From positions 930,001 through 994,000 of the forward strand of contig NZ_FNON01000003.1 of the NCBI RefSeq assembly GCF_900107045.1: a DNA stretch of 64,000 nucleotides. Direction: 5' to 3'. The notes beneath the pieces are model-generated. The model did not search any database and was not told the origin of the DNA. It saw only the letters and a program-made list of their open reading frames with translations. Below, piece after piece: positions 57,401 to 64,000 of the stretch. This DNA is from Amycolatopsis xylanica (GTDB lineage: Bacteria > Actinomycetota > Actinomycetes > Mycobacteriales > Pseudonocardiaceae). How positions within the stretch are numbered: position 1 is the stretch's first letter; each line of letters starts with the position of its first letter. Position numbers and translations under genes: made by a program.

Positions 57401-58677
57401 TCGCGGTGGCCGGTGGCCGGGCCGACGGCAAGGAAGAGGTGTGGCGGCCCGGTCAGCCGCCACTGGTGCTGTACCCGCACCGGGACCGGATCCAGGCGCT
57501 GGCGTTCAGCCACGACGGCAAGGCCCTGCTCTCCGGCGGCCGCGATCGCACCGGCCATCTCTGGCTGCTGACCTCGCGACGGGACTTCATCGCGTTGCGC
57601 GGGCAAGGCGGCCCGCTGCGCGCCGTCGCCTTCGGCCAGGACGACCGGCAGGTCGCGACCGCCGCCGGCGACGGCACGATCCGGCTGTGGGAACCCGCCG
57701 CCCGGCCGGAGCACCGGGTGCTCGAAGGTCACACCCAGACCGTGCTCGACACGGCGTTCAGCACCGACGGCGCCCGCGTCGCCAGCAGCGGGACCGACGG
57801 CACGGTCGTGGTGGCCGCGGCGGACGGCACCGGGAAACCGGTGGTGCTGCGCGGGCACCAGGGCCCGGTCGAGGCGGTCGCGTTCAGCGGCGACGGCAGG
57901 CTGGTGGCGGGCGCGGGCGACGACGGGACCGTGCGGGTGTGGCCGTCGGGCGGTGGCGACGCGATCGCCGTCCACACCGGGATCGGGATCGCCTGGGGCG
58001 TGGCGTTCAGCCCGGACGGGAAGTTCGTCGCGATGGCGAGCGAGGACGGCGCGATCCGGAAATGGCGGCTCGGCACCACCGAACCGCCGCGGGTGCTGCG
58101 CGGCGGCACGGCCGCGGTGCACGACCTCGCGTTCACCCCGGACGGCAGGATCGCCGCCGCCGCGGACGACGGGACCGTGCAGGTGTGGACCGAGGGCTCG
58201 GCCGAGCCGGTGCTGCTGCGCGGCGCCGACGGCATGCGCACGGTCGCGGTCAGCCCCGACGGGACGCGCGTCGCGGGCGCGGGCAACGACGGCGCGGTGC
58301 GGGTCTGGTCCAGCTCGGGCGGCGAGCCGCTGGCCACGCTCGCCGGGCACTACGGGCTCGTGTTCGGCGTGACGTTCAGCCAGGACGGCTCATACCTGGC
58401 CAGCGTCGGCAACGACAAGAAGCTGCGCGTCTGGAACTGGGCGCGCTGGCGTGACCCCGTGGTGTTCGACGACTACAACACGACCGTGCAGAGCGTCGCG
58501 TTCGGTCCGGGCAACCTGCTCGCGGTCGGCCGCGGCGACACGAACAGCACGGTGGACGTCTGGCGCTGCACGTTCTGCCTGCCCGCCGACCGGCTCGGCG
58601 AACTCGCGGAGCTGGCCAAGTCGCGGACGACCCGCGAGCTCACCACCGCCGAACGCGACCGCTACCTGGGCCCATAG
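54466..58677 (+). CDS. SARP/BTAD-nSTAND1-WD40 regulator (AfsR-like architecture)
   Basis: A 1403-residue multidomain regulator: OmpR-type winged helix (about 1-95, MDFRLLGPVELRIGDRRVEL), bacterial transcriptional activation domain (to about 245), an nSTAND1 NTPase with Walker A GPSGSGKSSVLRAG near 316 and Walker B LLLVDQFEEIFT near 393, a hydrophobic segment (about 704-728, LVTLLVLTVVAVVQAG), and about 13 WD40 repeats (about 785-1380). BTAD proteins bind 11-nt-period direct repeats. The transmembrane helix would leave WD40 blades outside the membrane, sensing a wall or surface signal; topology is inference. ATG 54466 after GAGGACGCTCG. Overlaps the next, convergent gene by 16 bp. Confidence 0.88.
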   Translation: MDFRLLGPVELRIGDRRVELGTGKQRCVLAVLLFGAGRTHPIESLIDKVWGEDPPTQVRTALYSYVSRARRVLREAGSECTITQEPGGYLLDVPRELVDVHRFEALSRKAFQLDDAAARADALATALDLWHGEPLQNLTGRWADEVRHQLGRRRVRVCAEWAGALFELGEHAAAGDRLERELLDQPLAEPLAGQLMISLYAQGRQAEALGHFAALRERLAEELGVEPGPALGEIHLRVLRGEPVGAYTEPPAAPGIKAAPKAKPARRPLPSADVSAPYLGLETFQENDAARFFGRRALVDEMVARLDGHRFLAVFGPSGSGKSSVLRAGLLPAFRDADTVLLTPGEHPLAALSTALVTTGAVPESIRGELAVDPACLADLLRYSDGEPRETPILLLVDQFEEIFTLCQDVRERAQFVEALVSLADHPSVPARVVIGIRADFYPACADFPALVALLRDRQLLVGPMAEPELRTVITGPAELAGLSVEPALVDAALADVLGEPAALPMLSHALRETWLRRTGDRLTAESYHAAGGVRGAVAQTADEVFGGLDTHQARLAREVFLRLTAPGEESADTRRRPRLDELLDTPDAPEINAILGKLAEARLVTVDEDTVTVAHECLIRGWPKLRGWLDEDREYLRARHRLTGSAREWERHGRDEDLLYAASQLAAWRDRDKNRLTELEREFLDAGVRKTERLRQARRKRLRLTLAGMSAALVTLLVLTVVAVVQAGQADRERDRALAGRLVADARGQLALDPELALLLARNAYAIDQDAQAESALAQALVSSRVRATFTGHVGPVTQVRFSRDGKHLISGGEDGTVRLWPVGGGPPTMLSERSVLTGPGAGVVALAQSADGERIAVAHARGEVEMLTASGAGEPVRLGRIPTDILALAFAADGRVLAINDYGTVATFAADGATPPALRVVAPHESTVAAFSPDAGKVAVTGKDKRVRLWDLATDTATELRGPDVEVTSLAFGPDGLAVAGGRADGKEEVWRPGQPPLVLYPHRDRIQALAFSHDGKALLSGGRDRTGHLWLLTSRRDFIALRGQGGPLRAVAFGQDDRQVATAAGDGTIRLWEPAARPEHRVLEGHTQTVLDTAFSTDGARVASSGTDGTVVVAAADGTGKPVVLRGHQGPVEAVAFSGDGRLVAGAGDDGTVRVWPSGGGDAIAVHTGIGIAWGVAFSPDGKFVAMASEDGAIRKWRLGTTEPPRVLRGGTAAVHDLAFTPDGRIAAAADDGTVQVWTEGSAEPVLLRGADGMRTVAVSPDGTRVAGAGNDGAVRVWSSSGGEPLATLAGHYGLVFGVTFSQDGSYLASVGNDKKLRVWNWARWRDPVVFDDYNTTVQSVAFGPGNLLAVGRGDTNSTVDVWRCTFCLPADRLGELAELAKSRTTRELTTAERDRYLGP

Positions 58678-59627
58678 CAGGCCCGCGCGATCTCCTGCAG
58701 AGCCGGCGCGTACCCGGCCCGGCTCTGCAGGACATCGACCGGCGCGGTCACCGGTTTCGTCGCGCTGGCGAAAATCATGGGGTAGTTCGGCTCGGCCTTC
58801 GCGCAGTCGTACGGGATCAGGTCCGCGTTGGCCCCGCTGGCAGGGAAGTTCCGGAACTGCCCGGCGAGCGCTCGCGGCCCGAGCGGGGTGCCGAGCACGG
58901 CGGCGACCGTGGGCGCGTTGTGCCAAGCGTCCTGCAGCGGCGAGGAATTCGCCTGATACGTCCAGCCGCCCAAGTCGTCCCGATAGTTCGCGACCACATC
59001 GGCCAGCCAGGTCCGGACCTTCGCCCCCGCCTCGCGCCGTTCCCATTCGGGGACCAGCCCGCGCCGGAGCGCCTGCCCGAGGAACCAGGCCGCGGCCGCG
59101 GACACGTTCCACACGCACGGCTTGCCGAGGTCATTGACGTGCTCCGAGTACGCCGGGCACCGCTCCCCCGCGGACGCCCCGACGGTGTTGAGCATGCTCG
59201 CGGCCTCCCGCACCGCCGAGGCAGGCACGCCGCCCCCGTCGTACCCGGCGATCAGCGTCCGCCCGACATGCCAGGCCACGGTGATCGAGTACGCGGTGTC
59301 CGCCGGATTGACGGTCTTGTCGCCGAACGCGTCGAACGGCGCGCCGAGCCCATAGCCACCCGTCGGCGTCCGCAGCGCGTAGAGCCGCCGCAGCCACCCC
59401 TGCGTCCGCTCATCCCTCCACCCGAAACGCGTCCCCGCGTACCACGCGAGCGGCGCCACGAACTGAACCCGGACGTACACCCCCGACGAGTCGGCCGCGG
59501 CCACCGCCGCGACCGACTCGGTGTACGTCCGGTCGGCGAGCGACACCCACTTGTCCTCAGCGGCCGACGCCGCCGGAGTCATCGTCAGCAGCAGCGCCAC
59601 GACGACGGCCCACCTCGAGAACCGCAT
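58662..59627 (-). CDS. Secreted protein of unknown function, helical (alpha/alpha)-barrel-like
   Basis: A 321-residue protein with signal peptide (RFSRWAVVVALLLTMTPAAS, cleavage at ASA-A) and a mature region rich in Trp/Tyr/Ala helices (TAYSITVAWHVGRTLI, SAAAAWFLGQALRRG, LADVVANYRDDLGGWTYQ). Helical repeats with PxDTAYSI and CVWNVSAAAAWFLG suggest a glycoside-hydrolase-like or prenyltransferase-like toroid, but no family is confidently recognised. Three cysteine positions (ERCPAYSE, KPCVWN, YDCAKAE, ACYGPR: four) fit disulfides. ATG 59627 with GGGGAG SD. Divergent from the 59768 secreted gene. Confidence 0.72.
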   Translation of the reverse strand: MRFSRWAVVVALLLTMTPAASAAEDKWVSLADRTYTESVAAVAAADSSGVYVRVQFVAPLAWYAGTRFGWRDERTQGWLRRLYALRTPTGGYGLGAPFDAFGDKTVNPADTAYSITVAWHVGRTLIAGYDGGGVPASAVREAASMLNTVGASAGERCPAYSEHVNDLGKPCVWNVSAAAAWFLGQALRRGLVPEWERREAGAKVRTWLADVVANYRDDLGGWTYQANSSPLQDAWHNAPTVAAVLGTPLGPRALAGQFRNFPASGANADLIPYDCAKAEPNYPMIFASATKPVTAPVDVLQSRAGYAPALQEIARACYGPR

Positions 59628-59673
59628 GGGTGTCTCCCCCTTTCACTCGCCTGACGCCAGCCTCGCCGGGGCA

Positions 59674-59717
59674 CCTTGCACGGACCTTGCAGCGGCGTGA
59701 CCAAGGTTTTCGCAAGG
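59674..59717. promoter_or_regulatory. 11-nt-period heptamer repeats in the divergent promoter (SARP-type)
   Basis: CCTTGCA at 59674-59680 and 59685-59691 (period 11) on the plus strand, and on the minus strand CCTTGCG (59717-59711) with CCTTGG (59706-59701), again period 11. A GACGGTG follows 9 nt after the second pair. This is the spacing bound by BTAD/SARP proteins; one is encoded upstream. Confidence 0.55.
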
Positions 59718-59767
59718 CGCGGCCCCGACGGTGGAGCCCGGACAGTTCAGCCACACAAGGGGAGACC

Positions 59768-60151
59768 ATGAATCTTCTACGCAAGATCACACTCGGCACG
59801 GCCGCACTCGCGGCACTGTCGCTGGGGGTTCCAGGACCGGCGAACGCCACAGCCTCGGCGGCGGATGTCATGACGGCCCCGTGCGGAACCAGCGGAGCCA
59901 CCAACGCGTACGGCAAAGGCCGCAAGGACATGACCGTCCGCGCGGAGCCGAAGCTCGCCACCAATCCCTGCGGCAGCGTCTGGTGGCTCACGGACTTCGC
60001 GAGGCCGGTGCACTGCTGGAAGTACGGGCAGGACGTGGACGGTTCCGTGCTCTGGTACCGCGTCCGCAGTGACACGGGCCAGTGGGGGTACGTCCCCGGC
60101 GGAGCCTGGGAACTCGTGGGACCGCACGGACACGTCCCGCGCTGCGGGTAG
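59768..60151 (+). CDS. Small secreted SH3-like protein
   Basis: A 127-residue protein with signal peptide (LLRKITLGTAALAALSLGVP, cleavage near ANA-TASA) and a 95-residue mature domain with four cysteines (APCGTSGA, TNPCGSVWW, VHCWKYGQ, PRCG). The pattern KDMTVRAEPKLA ... VLWYRVRSDTGQWGYVPG resembles bacterial SH3b wall-binding modules. ATG 59768 with GGGGAGA upstream. The promoter is duplicated ahead of the next gene, 60248. Confidence 0.78.
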   Translation: MNLLRKITLGTAALAALSLGVPGPANATASAADVMTAPCGTSGATNAYGKGRKDMTVRAEPKLATNPCGSVWWLTDFARPVHCWKYGQDVDGSVLWYRVRSDTGQWGYVPGGAWELVGPHGHVPRCG

Positions 60152-60179
60152 CGGCGAAACCACAGGTCACCGCCTCGCG

Positions 60180-60212
60180 TCAAGGTCCTCGCAAGCTCGG
60201 ATGCCGACGGTG
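60180..60212. promoter_or_regulatory. Second copy of the heptamer-repeat promoter
   Basis: Complement of 60180-60196 reads GCTTGCG-AGGA-CCTTGA (period 11), followed after 9 nt by GACGGTG (60206-60212) and after 35 nt by the ATG, the same spacing as before 59768. Confidence 0.5.
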
Positions 60213-60247
60213 ACCGCGAGGAAGTCGTTCAACGAGGAGGGAACATC

Positions 60248-60583
60248 ATGAAACGCTTGATCACCGCCGTACTGCTGACCCTGGGCCTGTCCGCCATGGC
60301 CATCGCGCCCGCGAACGCGGCGACAACCGAGGACCATTGCGGTGGCTTGTTCTGCCTCAAGGTCTACAACGGCACGCACCACGAGCTGATCGTCAACCAG
60401 ATCCCGATGGGCTGGGACATCGCCGTGCCACCGGGCCAGTGGTCCCCGCTGCAGGACACCGACCTGATCAAGTCGAACTATTGCTCGGTTGTCTACGCGG
60501 GCTGGCCCTACCCACCCCGCACCTGGGTCCAGGTTCACGGCGTCGTGCCGACGTTGACCGTCGTCGGACTGAACGGCTGCTGA
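60248..60583 (+). CDS. Small secreted protein, unknown function
   Basis: A 111-residue protein with signal peptide (KRLITAVLLTLGLSAMAIAP, cleavage near ANA-ATTE) and a mature 85-residue chain with four cysteines (DHCGGLFCLKVYNG, NYCSVVYAG, LNGC). ATG 60248 after GAGGAGGG. It shares promoter layout with the 59768 gene, suggesting co-regulation. No family recognised. Confidence 0.75.
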   Translation: MKRLITAVLLTLGLSAMAIAPANAATTEDHCGGLFCLKVYNGTHHELIVNQIPMGWDIAVPPGQWSPLQDTDLIKSNYCSVVYAGWPYPPRTWVQVHGVVPTLTVVGLNGC

Positions 60584-60598
60584 CCGTATCGCCGGGAT

Positions 60599-60859
60599 CG
60601 TGAACGTTGCGGGCGGTTAAAAGGCAGAAAGCCCAGCCGCGCGAGCTGGGGAGCGTGAGCGAGGGGATCCCCCGCTGCATTGAACGCAGCGGGGGATCCC
60701 CTCGCTCCAGCCTGACAAGGCTTGCGCGAGTGGTACCTCTGCTCCGTTAGATGCAGCGGAGTTACCATTCGCACGGGCACAGTCCCCGAATCCGAGTTTG
60801 ATCGCGAAGCCAGCGCCGTCGGCCTCCCCCTCGGGGTGGAACCGCCCGCAACGCTCACG
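60599..60859. repeat. CGTGAGTGTTCCGG-family hairpin interrupted by a palindrome-bearing insertion
   Basis: Outer arms 60599-60618 and 60840-60859 are complementary over 19 of 20 bp and resemble the hairpin at 46215-46262, but are separated by 221 bp. Inside lie a perfect 22-bp stem (60657-60678 / 60686-60707, 7-nt loop) and an imperfect hairpin (60732-60766). No reading frame is supported in the 278 bp between 60584 and 60861. Confidence 0.85.
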
Positions 60860-60861
60860 AG

Positions 60862-61530
60862 TCACTTCAGGGTGAGCTTGGGTTTGTGCTCCAGGTTCGA
60901 CAGCCCGTTCCAAGCCAGGTTCACCAGATGCGCGGCGACCTCGTCGCGTTTCGGTTTGCGCGCGTCGAGCCACCATTGGCCGGTCAGCGCGACCATGCCG
61001 ACCAGCGCCTGCGCGTAGAGCGCGGCGAGCTTTTCGTCATATCCGCGGGCGGTGAACTGCTGGCCGAGAATGTGCTCGACCTGGCTGGCGATGTCGTTCA
61101 GCACGGTCGAAAACGTGCCGGTGGAACTCGCCACCGGGGAATCGCGGACCAGGATCCGGAATCCGTCGTGCGAATCCTCGACATAACTGAGCAACGCGAT
61201 CGCTGCCTGCTCGAGCATCGCCTTCGGGTGGCCACCGTGCAAAGTGGACACCATGCGGTCGAGCAGCAGCTGGGTCTCGCGGTCGACGACGACCGCGTAG
61301 ATCCCTTCCTTGCCACCGAAATGCTCGTACACCACCGGTTTGGACACATTGGCCCGATGGGCGATCTCTTCGATCGACGCGCCGTCGAAGCCCTTTTCGG
61401 CGAACAGGGCTCGCGCGACGTTCAGCAACTGCTGCCGGCGCTCGGACCCGGTCATCCTGACCCGGGTCACCGGAGCGGCCGGGCGTGCTCCGGTGACCGT
61501 TTCACGTTTCCCCCGCCTCCTGGCTGACAC
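60862..61530 (-). CDS. TetR-family repressor, likely of the adjacent desaturase
   Basis: A 222-residue TetR protein: HTH RQQLLNVARALFAEKGFDGA, SIEEIAHRANVSKPVVYEHFGG, then a helical ligand domain (TetR_C-type, LGQQFTARGYDEKLAALYAQALVGMVALT in parts). Located 28 bp downstream of the desaturase start region on the same strand, with genes in order desaturase then regulator. In actinobacteria such TetR proteins adjust fatty-acid unsaturation. GTG 61530 is a possible leaderless start; ATG 61455 is a shorter alternative. Confidence 0.85.
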   Translation of the reverse strand: MSARRRGKRETVTGARPAAPVTRVRMTGSERRQQLLNVARALFAEKGFDGASIEEIAHRANVSKPVVYEHFGGKEGIYAVVVDRETQLLLDRMVSTLHGGHPKAMLEQAAIALLSYVEDSHDGFRILVRDSPVASSTGTFSTVLNDIASQVEHILGQQFTARGYDEKLAALYAQALVGMVALTGQWWLDARKPKRDEVAAHLVNLAWNGLSNLEHKPKLTLK

Positions 61531-61558
61531 TTACACCACAGTAGTCGGCGGGCCGGAC

Positions 61559-62503
61559 TCAATTCGTCTCAGTCGCCAATTTGGCGAGCCGCTGCGGCGT
61601 CGGCCAGCGGACACTGTGCGCCCAGCCGAGCTTTTCGAAGATCCAGATCACCCGCGCGGAGATGTCGATCTGGCCGCGCTGGACGCCGTGGCGCGCCGAG
61701 GTCGGGTCGGCGTGGTGCAGGTTGTGCCACGACTCGCCGAAGGAGAAGATCGCCAGCGGCCAGAAGTTCGCGGACTTGTCGCGCGCGGCGAACGGGCGCT
61801 CGCCGATCATGTGGCAGATCGAGTTGACCGACCAGGTCACGTGGTGCAGCACGCAGATCCGCACCAGCCCGGCCCAGAAGAACGCGGTCACGCCGCCCCA
61901 GACCGACCAGGTGACCAGGCCGCCGATGATGCCGGGCAGCGTCAGCGTGAGCAGGCTCCACAGCCAGAACAGGTCGTCGACCTTCTGGATGGCCTTGTCC
62001 TTGACGAGGTCAGGCGCGAAGCGCTCGGCGTTGCTCTGGTCGCGGTCGAACAGCCAGCCCATGTGCGCGTGCCAGAAACCCTTGGCGATCGCGACCGGCG
62101 AGGTGCCGTACGCCCACGGGGAGTGCGGGTCGCCGTCGCGGTCGGAGAACGCGTGGTGACGGCGGTGGTCGGCGACCCAGGTGATGACCGGGCCCTGCAG
62201 CGCCATGCTGCCCGCGATCGCCAGCAGCACGCGCAGCCACGGCTTGGCCTTGAAGGAGCCGTGCGTGAAGTAGCGGTGGTACGAAACCGTGATACCCAGC
62301 CCGCTGATGCAGTAGAAGACGACGAAGATGGCGACATCCACCCAGGTCAGGCCCCAGCCCCAGGCGAAGGGCACGGCCGCGAGCAGCGCCAGCAGCGGGG
62401 CGATGACCCCGAAGTAGACAGTGGCCTGGACACCGAAGCCCCGCTGCCCGCTGATGACGGGTTTCGGTCCGGTGGAGGTGGAACGGTCAAGGGTGGCCGT
62501 CAT
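61559..62503 (-). CDS. Acyl-CoA (delta-9) desaturase, membrane di-iron
   Basis: A 314-residue stearoyl-CoA desaturase. The three His boxes are intact: HRYFTH (about 57-62), HRRHH near 97, and HNLHH near 237. Four hydrophobic segments flank them. It introduces a cis double bond into acyl-CoA for membrane fluidity; needs an electron donor not encoded here. ATG 62503 with GGAG 9 nt upstream. Confidence 0.92.
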   Translation of the reverse strand: MTATLDRSTSTGPKPVISGQRGFGVQATVYFGVIAPLLALLAAVPFAWGWGLTWVDVAIFVVFYCISGLGITVSYHRYFTHGSFKAKPWLRVLLAIAGSMALQGPVITWVADHRRHHAFSDRDGDPHSPWAYGTSPVAIAKGFWHAHMGWLFDRDQSNAERFAPDLVKDKAIQKVDDLFWLWSLLTLTLPGIIGGLVTWSVWGGVTAFFWAGLVRICVLHHVTWSVNSICHMIGERPFAARDKSANFWPLAIFSFGESWHNLHHADPTSARHGVQRGQIDISARVIWIFEKLGWAHSVRWPTPQRLAKLATETN

Positions 62504-62668
62504 ATAACTTCGCTCCTGATTGCTCTAACTGCAGGTAGGAGCCCTAGATAGGACGACCTTACCTACGATTCCGTAAGTTACGGTACCGGAGGTTTCGCCG
62601 CTTGGGGAGAGCCGAACACCCCGCCTGACGGCGACGGTGTCAGGTCTGGATATCCTGACCAGGATCGA

Positions 62669-62740
62669 TCCGCCGTAGTGTAATCGGCAGCACTTCAGAT
62701 TTTGGTTCTGACAGTTCAGGTTCGAATCCTGGCGGCGGAG
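62669..62740 (+). tRNA. tRNA-Gln(UUG)
   Basis: Acceptor TCCGCCG (62669-62675) pairs with CGGCGGA (62733-62739); anticodon stem TCAGA/TCTGA with loop TTTTGGT gives anticodon UUG; T loop TTCGAAT; discriminator G62740. CCA is not encoded. 24 bp upstream-type spacing to no neighbouring gene. Confidence 0.92.
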
Positions 62741-62796
62741 CAAGCTCAGCATCACCCGGCAAGCAGAATCCGGTAAGCGACGACCCATGGGGGTGT

Positions 62797-64000
62797 GTGC
62801 CGCTGCACGAAGAGGCGATCGAGCCCAGGAACGCTGCCAGACGTCAGACTCTCGCGGACATGTCCGACGCCTGGCTGCTAGGCCGCGCGCGCGAGCTGCT
62901 CGCGGCCGTGCAACGCGTCGAGCACACCGAACAGCTGGAGATCGTGTCGCATCTCGACGAGATGCTCAGCGAGACCCAGCGCCGCGGTGAACCGCTGCTC
63001 GTCGCCCATCTGCTGCGCGCTTCGGCGGCCGCCAGGCTGGTCACCCGCGGGCTGGCCGAAGAGGCCGAGCCACGCCTCGACGAGATGCTCGCGCACACCC
63101 GCCGCCACGGCTTCGCGCTGCTGCGCGCCGACGCGCACGCGCTGCGCGGGCGCCGCCTCATGCTCGCCGAGCAGGAGGACGCCTCGCTCACCGAGATCGC
63201 CAGGGCGCTCGCCATCCTGGACGACTCCGAGACCCCCGACATGCAGTTCGGCAGGCGGGAATGGGCGCGGATGCAGTCCGGCGCGCTCATCGACTGCTTC
63301 ATCGTGCTCAACCAGCTCGGCGTGTACGAAGCCGCCGAGGAGGTCATCGGCCGCGCGCACCAGTCGATCCGCGACACCGCCAGCCCGCACGAGATCACCC
63401 TGCAGCTGATGAACCGCGTCAAGATGCTGCTCGGCTGGGGCCTGCGGCTCGAACGCGTCGAGTCCTACGACGAGGCCGCCGAGAAGTTCCGGGTCGCCGC
63501 CTCGATGGCGCTGGCCGCCGAGGGCCCGTTCACCGAGTCGCTGTTCCCCCGGCTGACCGGCGTCTCCGCGGTCGACCAGGTCGGCGTGCTCGCGGCCGCG
63601 CTCGCGCTCGCCACCCCGGACGGCGTGCACATCGAGCGGCTCGAAAAGCTCAACACCGAACGCTTCTTCCCGCACGAGCACGAGATCGTCGTGATCGCGC
63701 TGGCCCGCTGCTACGACAAGGTCGGCCGCCGCGCGGACGCGCTCGACCTGCTGCGCAGCACCCGCTCGAAGCTCGCCGAGACGATCTCGTCGCCGTCGAT
63801 GCGGCTGAACCTCGCCCGCGAGCTGGCCAGGCTGGACAACGTGCCGGACGTCGAAACCGGGATCACCCAGTCGCTGATCGACTACGCGACCACGCTGGAG
63901 ACCGAGATGTGGTCGCTGCGCGAGTCGCAGATCGCCACGCTCAACGCGCGCCGCGAGCACGAGCGGCTCTCCGCCGAGCACGGCGCGATCACCCAGCAGG
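62797..64000 (+). CDS. TPR-like sensor region of a probable GGDEF diguanylate cyclase (3' end outside window)
   Basis: The frame is open from GTG 62797 (ATG 62860 alternative) through the window edge, 401 codons. It encodes a long helical, TPR-like region (DAWLLGRARELLAAVQRVEH, RYFPHEHEI-type helices) ending in a coiled coil (IATLNARREHERLSAEHGAI) of the kind that precedes GGDEF domains in related actinobacterial proteins. The catalytic domain is beyond the window, so the cyclase call is inference. No stop within the window and codon use fits real coding. Confidence 0.6.
   Translation, partial: MPLHEEAIEPRNAARRQTLADMSDAWLLGRARELLAAVQRVEHTEQLEIVSHLDEMLSETQRRGEPLLVAHLLRASAAARLVTRGLAEEAEPRLDEMLAHTRRHGFALLRADAHALRGRRLMLAEQEDASLTEIARALAILDDSETPDMQFGRREWARMQSGALIDCFIVLNQLGVYEAAEEVIGRAHQSIRDTASPHEITLQLMNRVKMLLGWGLRLERVESYDEAAEKFRVAASMALAAEGPFTESLFPRLTGVSAVDQVGVLAAALALATPDGVHIERLEKLNTERFFPHEHEIVVIALARCYDKVGRRADALDLLRSTRSKLAETISSPSMRLNLARELARLDNVPDVETGITQSLIDYATTLETEMWSLRESQIATLNARREHERLSAEHGAITQQ

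Noticed and set aside
61310..62551. 413-codon plus-strand frame
   Set aside because: Antisense to the TetR and desaturase genes, both with intact motifs.

Overview
The window is high-GC actinobacterial chromosome. Several genes point to the order Pseudonocardiales, with an Amycolatopsis-like genus as best guess: an arabinan arabinosyltransferase (AftD) for an arabinogalactan wall, the actinobacterial housekeeping blocks mfd-mazG-lipoprotein and eno-ftsB-DUF501-ppx, a large BTAD/nSTAND/WD40 regulator, frequent GTG starts with leaderless or weak-SD initiation, and a lasso peptide cluster. Genus is inferred from gene content only; there is no rRNA here.

Layout. 1-5.2 kb: cell-envelope genes (partial aftD, a methyltransferase, a GT-C-like membrane protein, a solute-binding/von Willebrand A fusion). 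5.2-7.6 kb: a cluster of very small secreted proteins; two of its transcription units carry the same palindromic upstream motif, and one member is frameshifted. 7.6-13.5 kb: SnoaL-like protein, an unusual tRNA-Leu(UAA), SLATT-like membrane protein, ndh, uracil-DNA glycosylase, S10 peptidase, DUF559 protein. 13.5-20.8 kb: subtilase plus a complete five-gene oligopeptide ABC importer. 21-26.4 kb: ppx, transglycosylase, DUF501, ftsB, enolase, VOC protein. 26.4-32.9 kb: TPR protein, XRE regulator divergent from a thioredoxin-reductase-like enzyme, second transglycosylase, and the iron-uptake operon efeUOB behind two IdeR/DmdR-like boxes.

33-37.6 kb is the most interesting segment: a lasso peptide operon on the minus strand. 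A 59-codon precursor that the six-frame gene list does not capture (35858-36037) carries a textbook YxxPxL...G...T leader and a predicted 16-residue core GSSSSGNADSNSQYYW. It is followed by the asparagine-synthetase-like cyclase and a single fused RRE-leader-peptidase protein. No exporter gene is present. The segment looks lower in GC than its surroundings and ends at a ROK regulator.

37.7-46.2 kb: flavin monooxygenase, mazG, SurA-like lipoprotein, a large LuxR-family ATPase regulator with a TTA codon, ArsR-SRPBCC pair. 46.2-54.3 kb: mfd, LLM oxidoreductase, MmyB-type XRE regulator, membrane protein, PQQ-type sugar dehydrogenase, SDR. 54.4-60.6 kb: 1403-aa SARP-nSTAND-WD40 regulator followed by three secreted-protein genes; the two plus-strand ones share a promoter with 11-nt-period direct repeats. 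60.6-64 kb: nested palindromic repeat, TetR-desaturase pair, tRNA-Gln, and the start of a probable GGDEF protein.

Two dispersed families of long perfect intergenic hairpins punctuate the window, mostly between convergent genes or at 3' ends: a CCCGAAAGCCACTTTCGTCAG-type and a CGTGAGTGTTCCGGCCGGTT-type.
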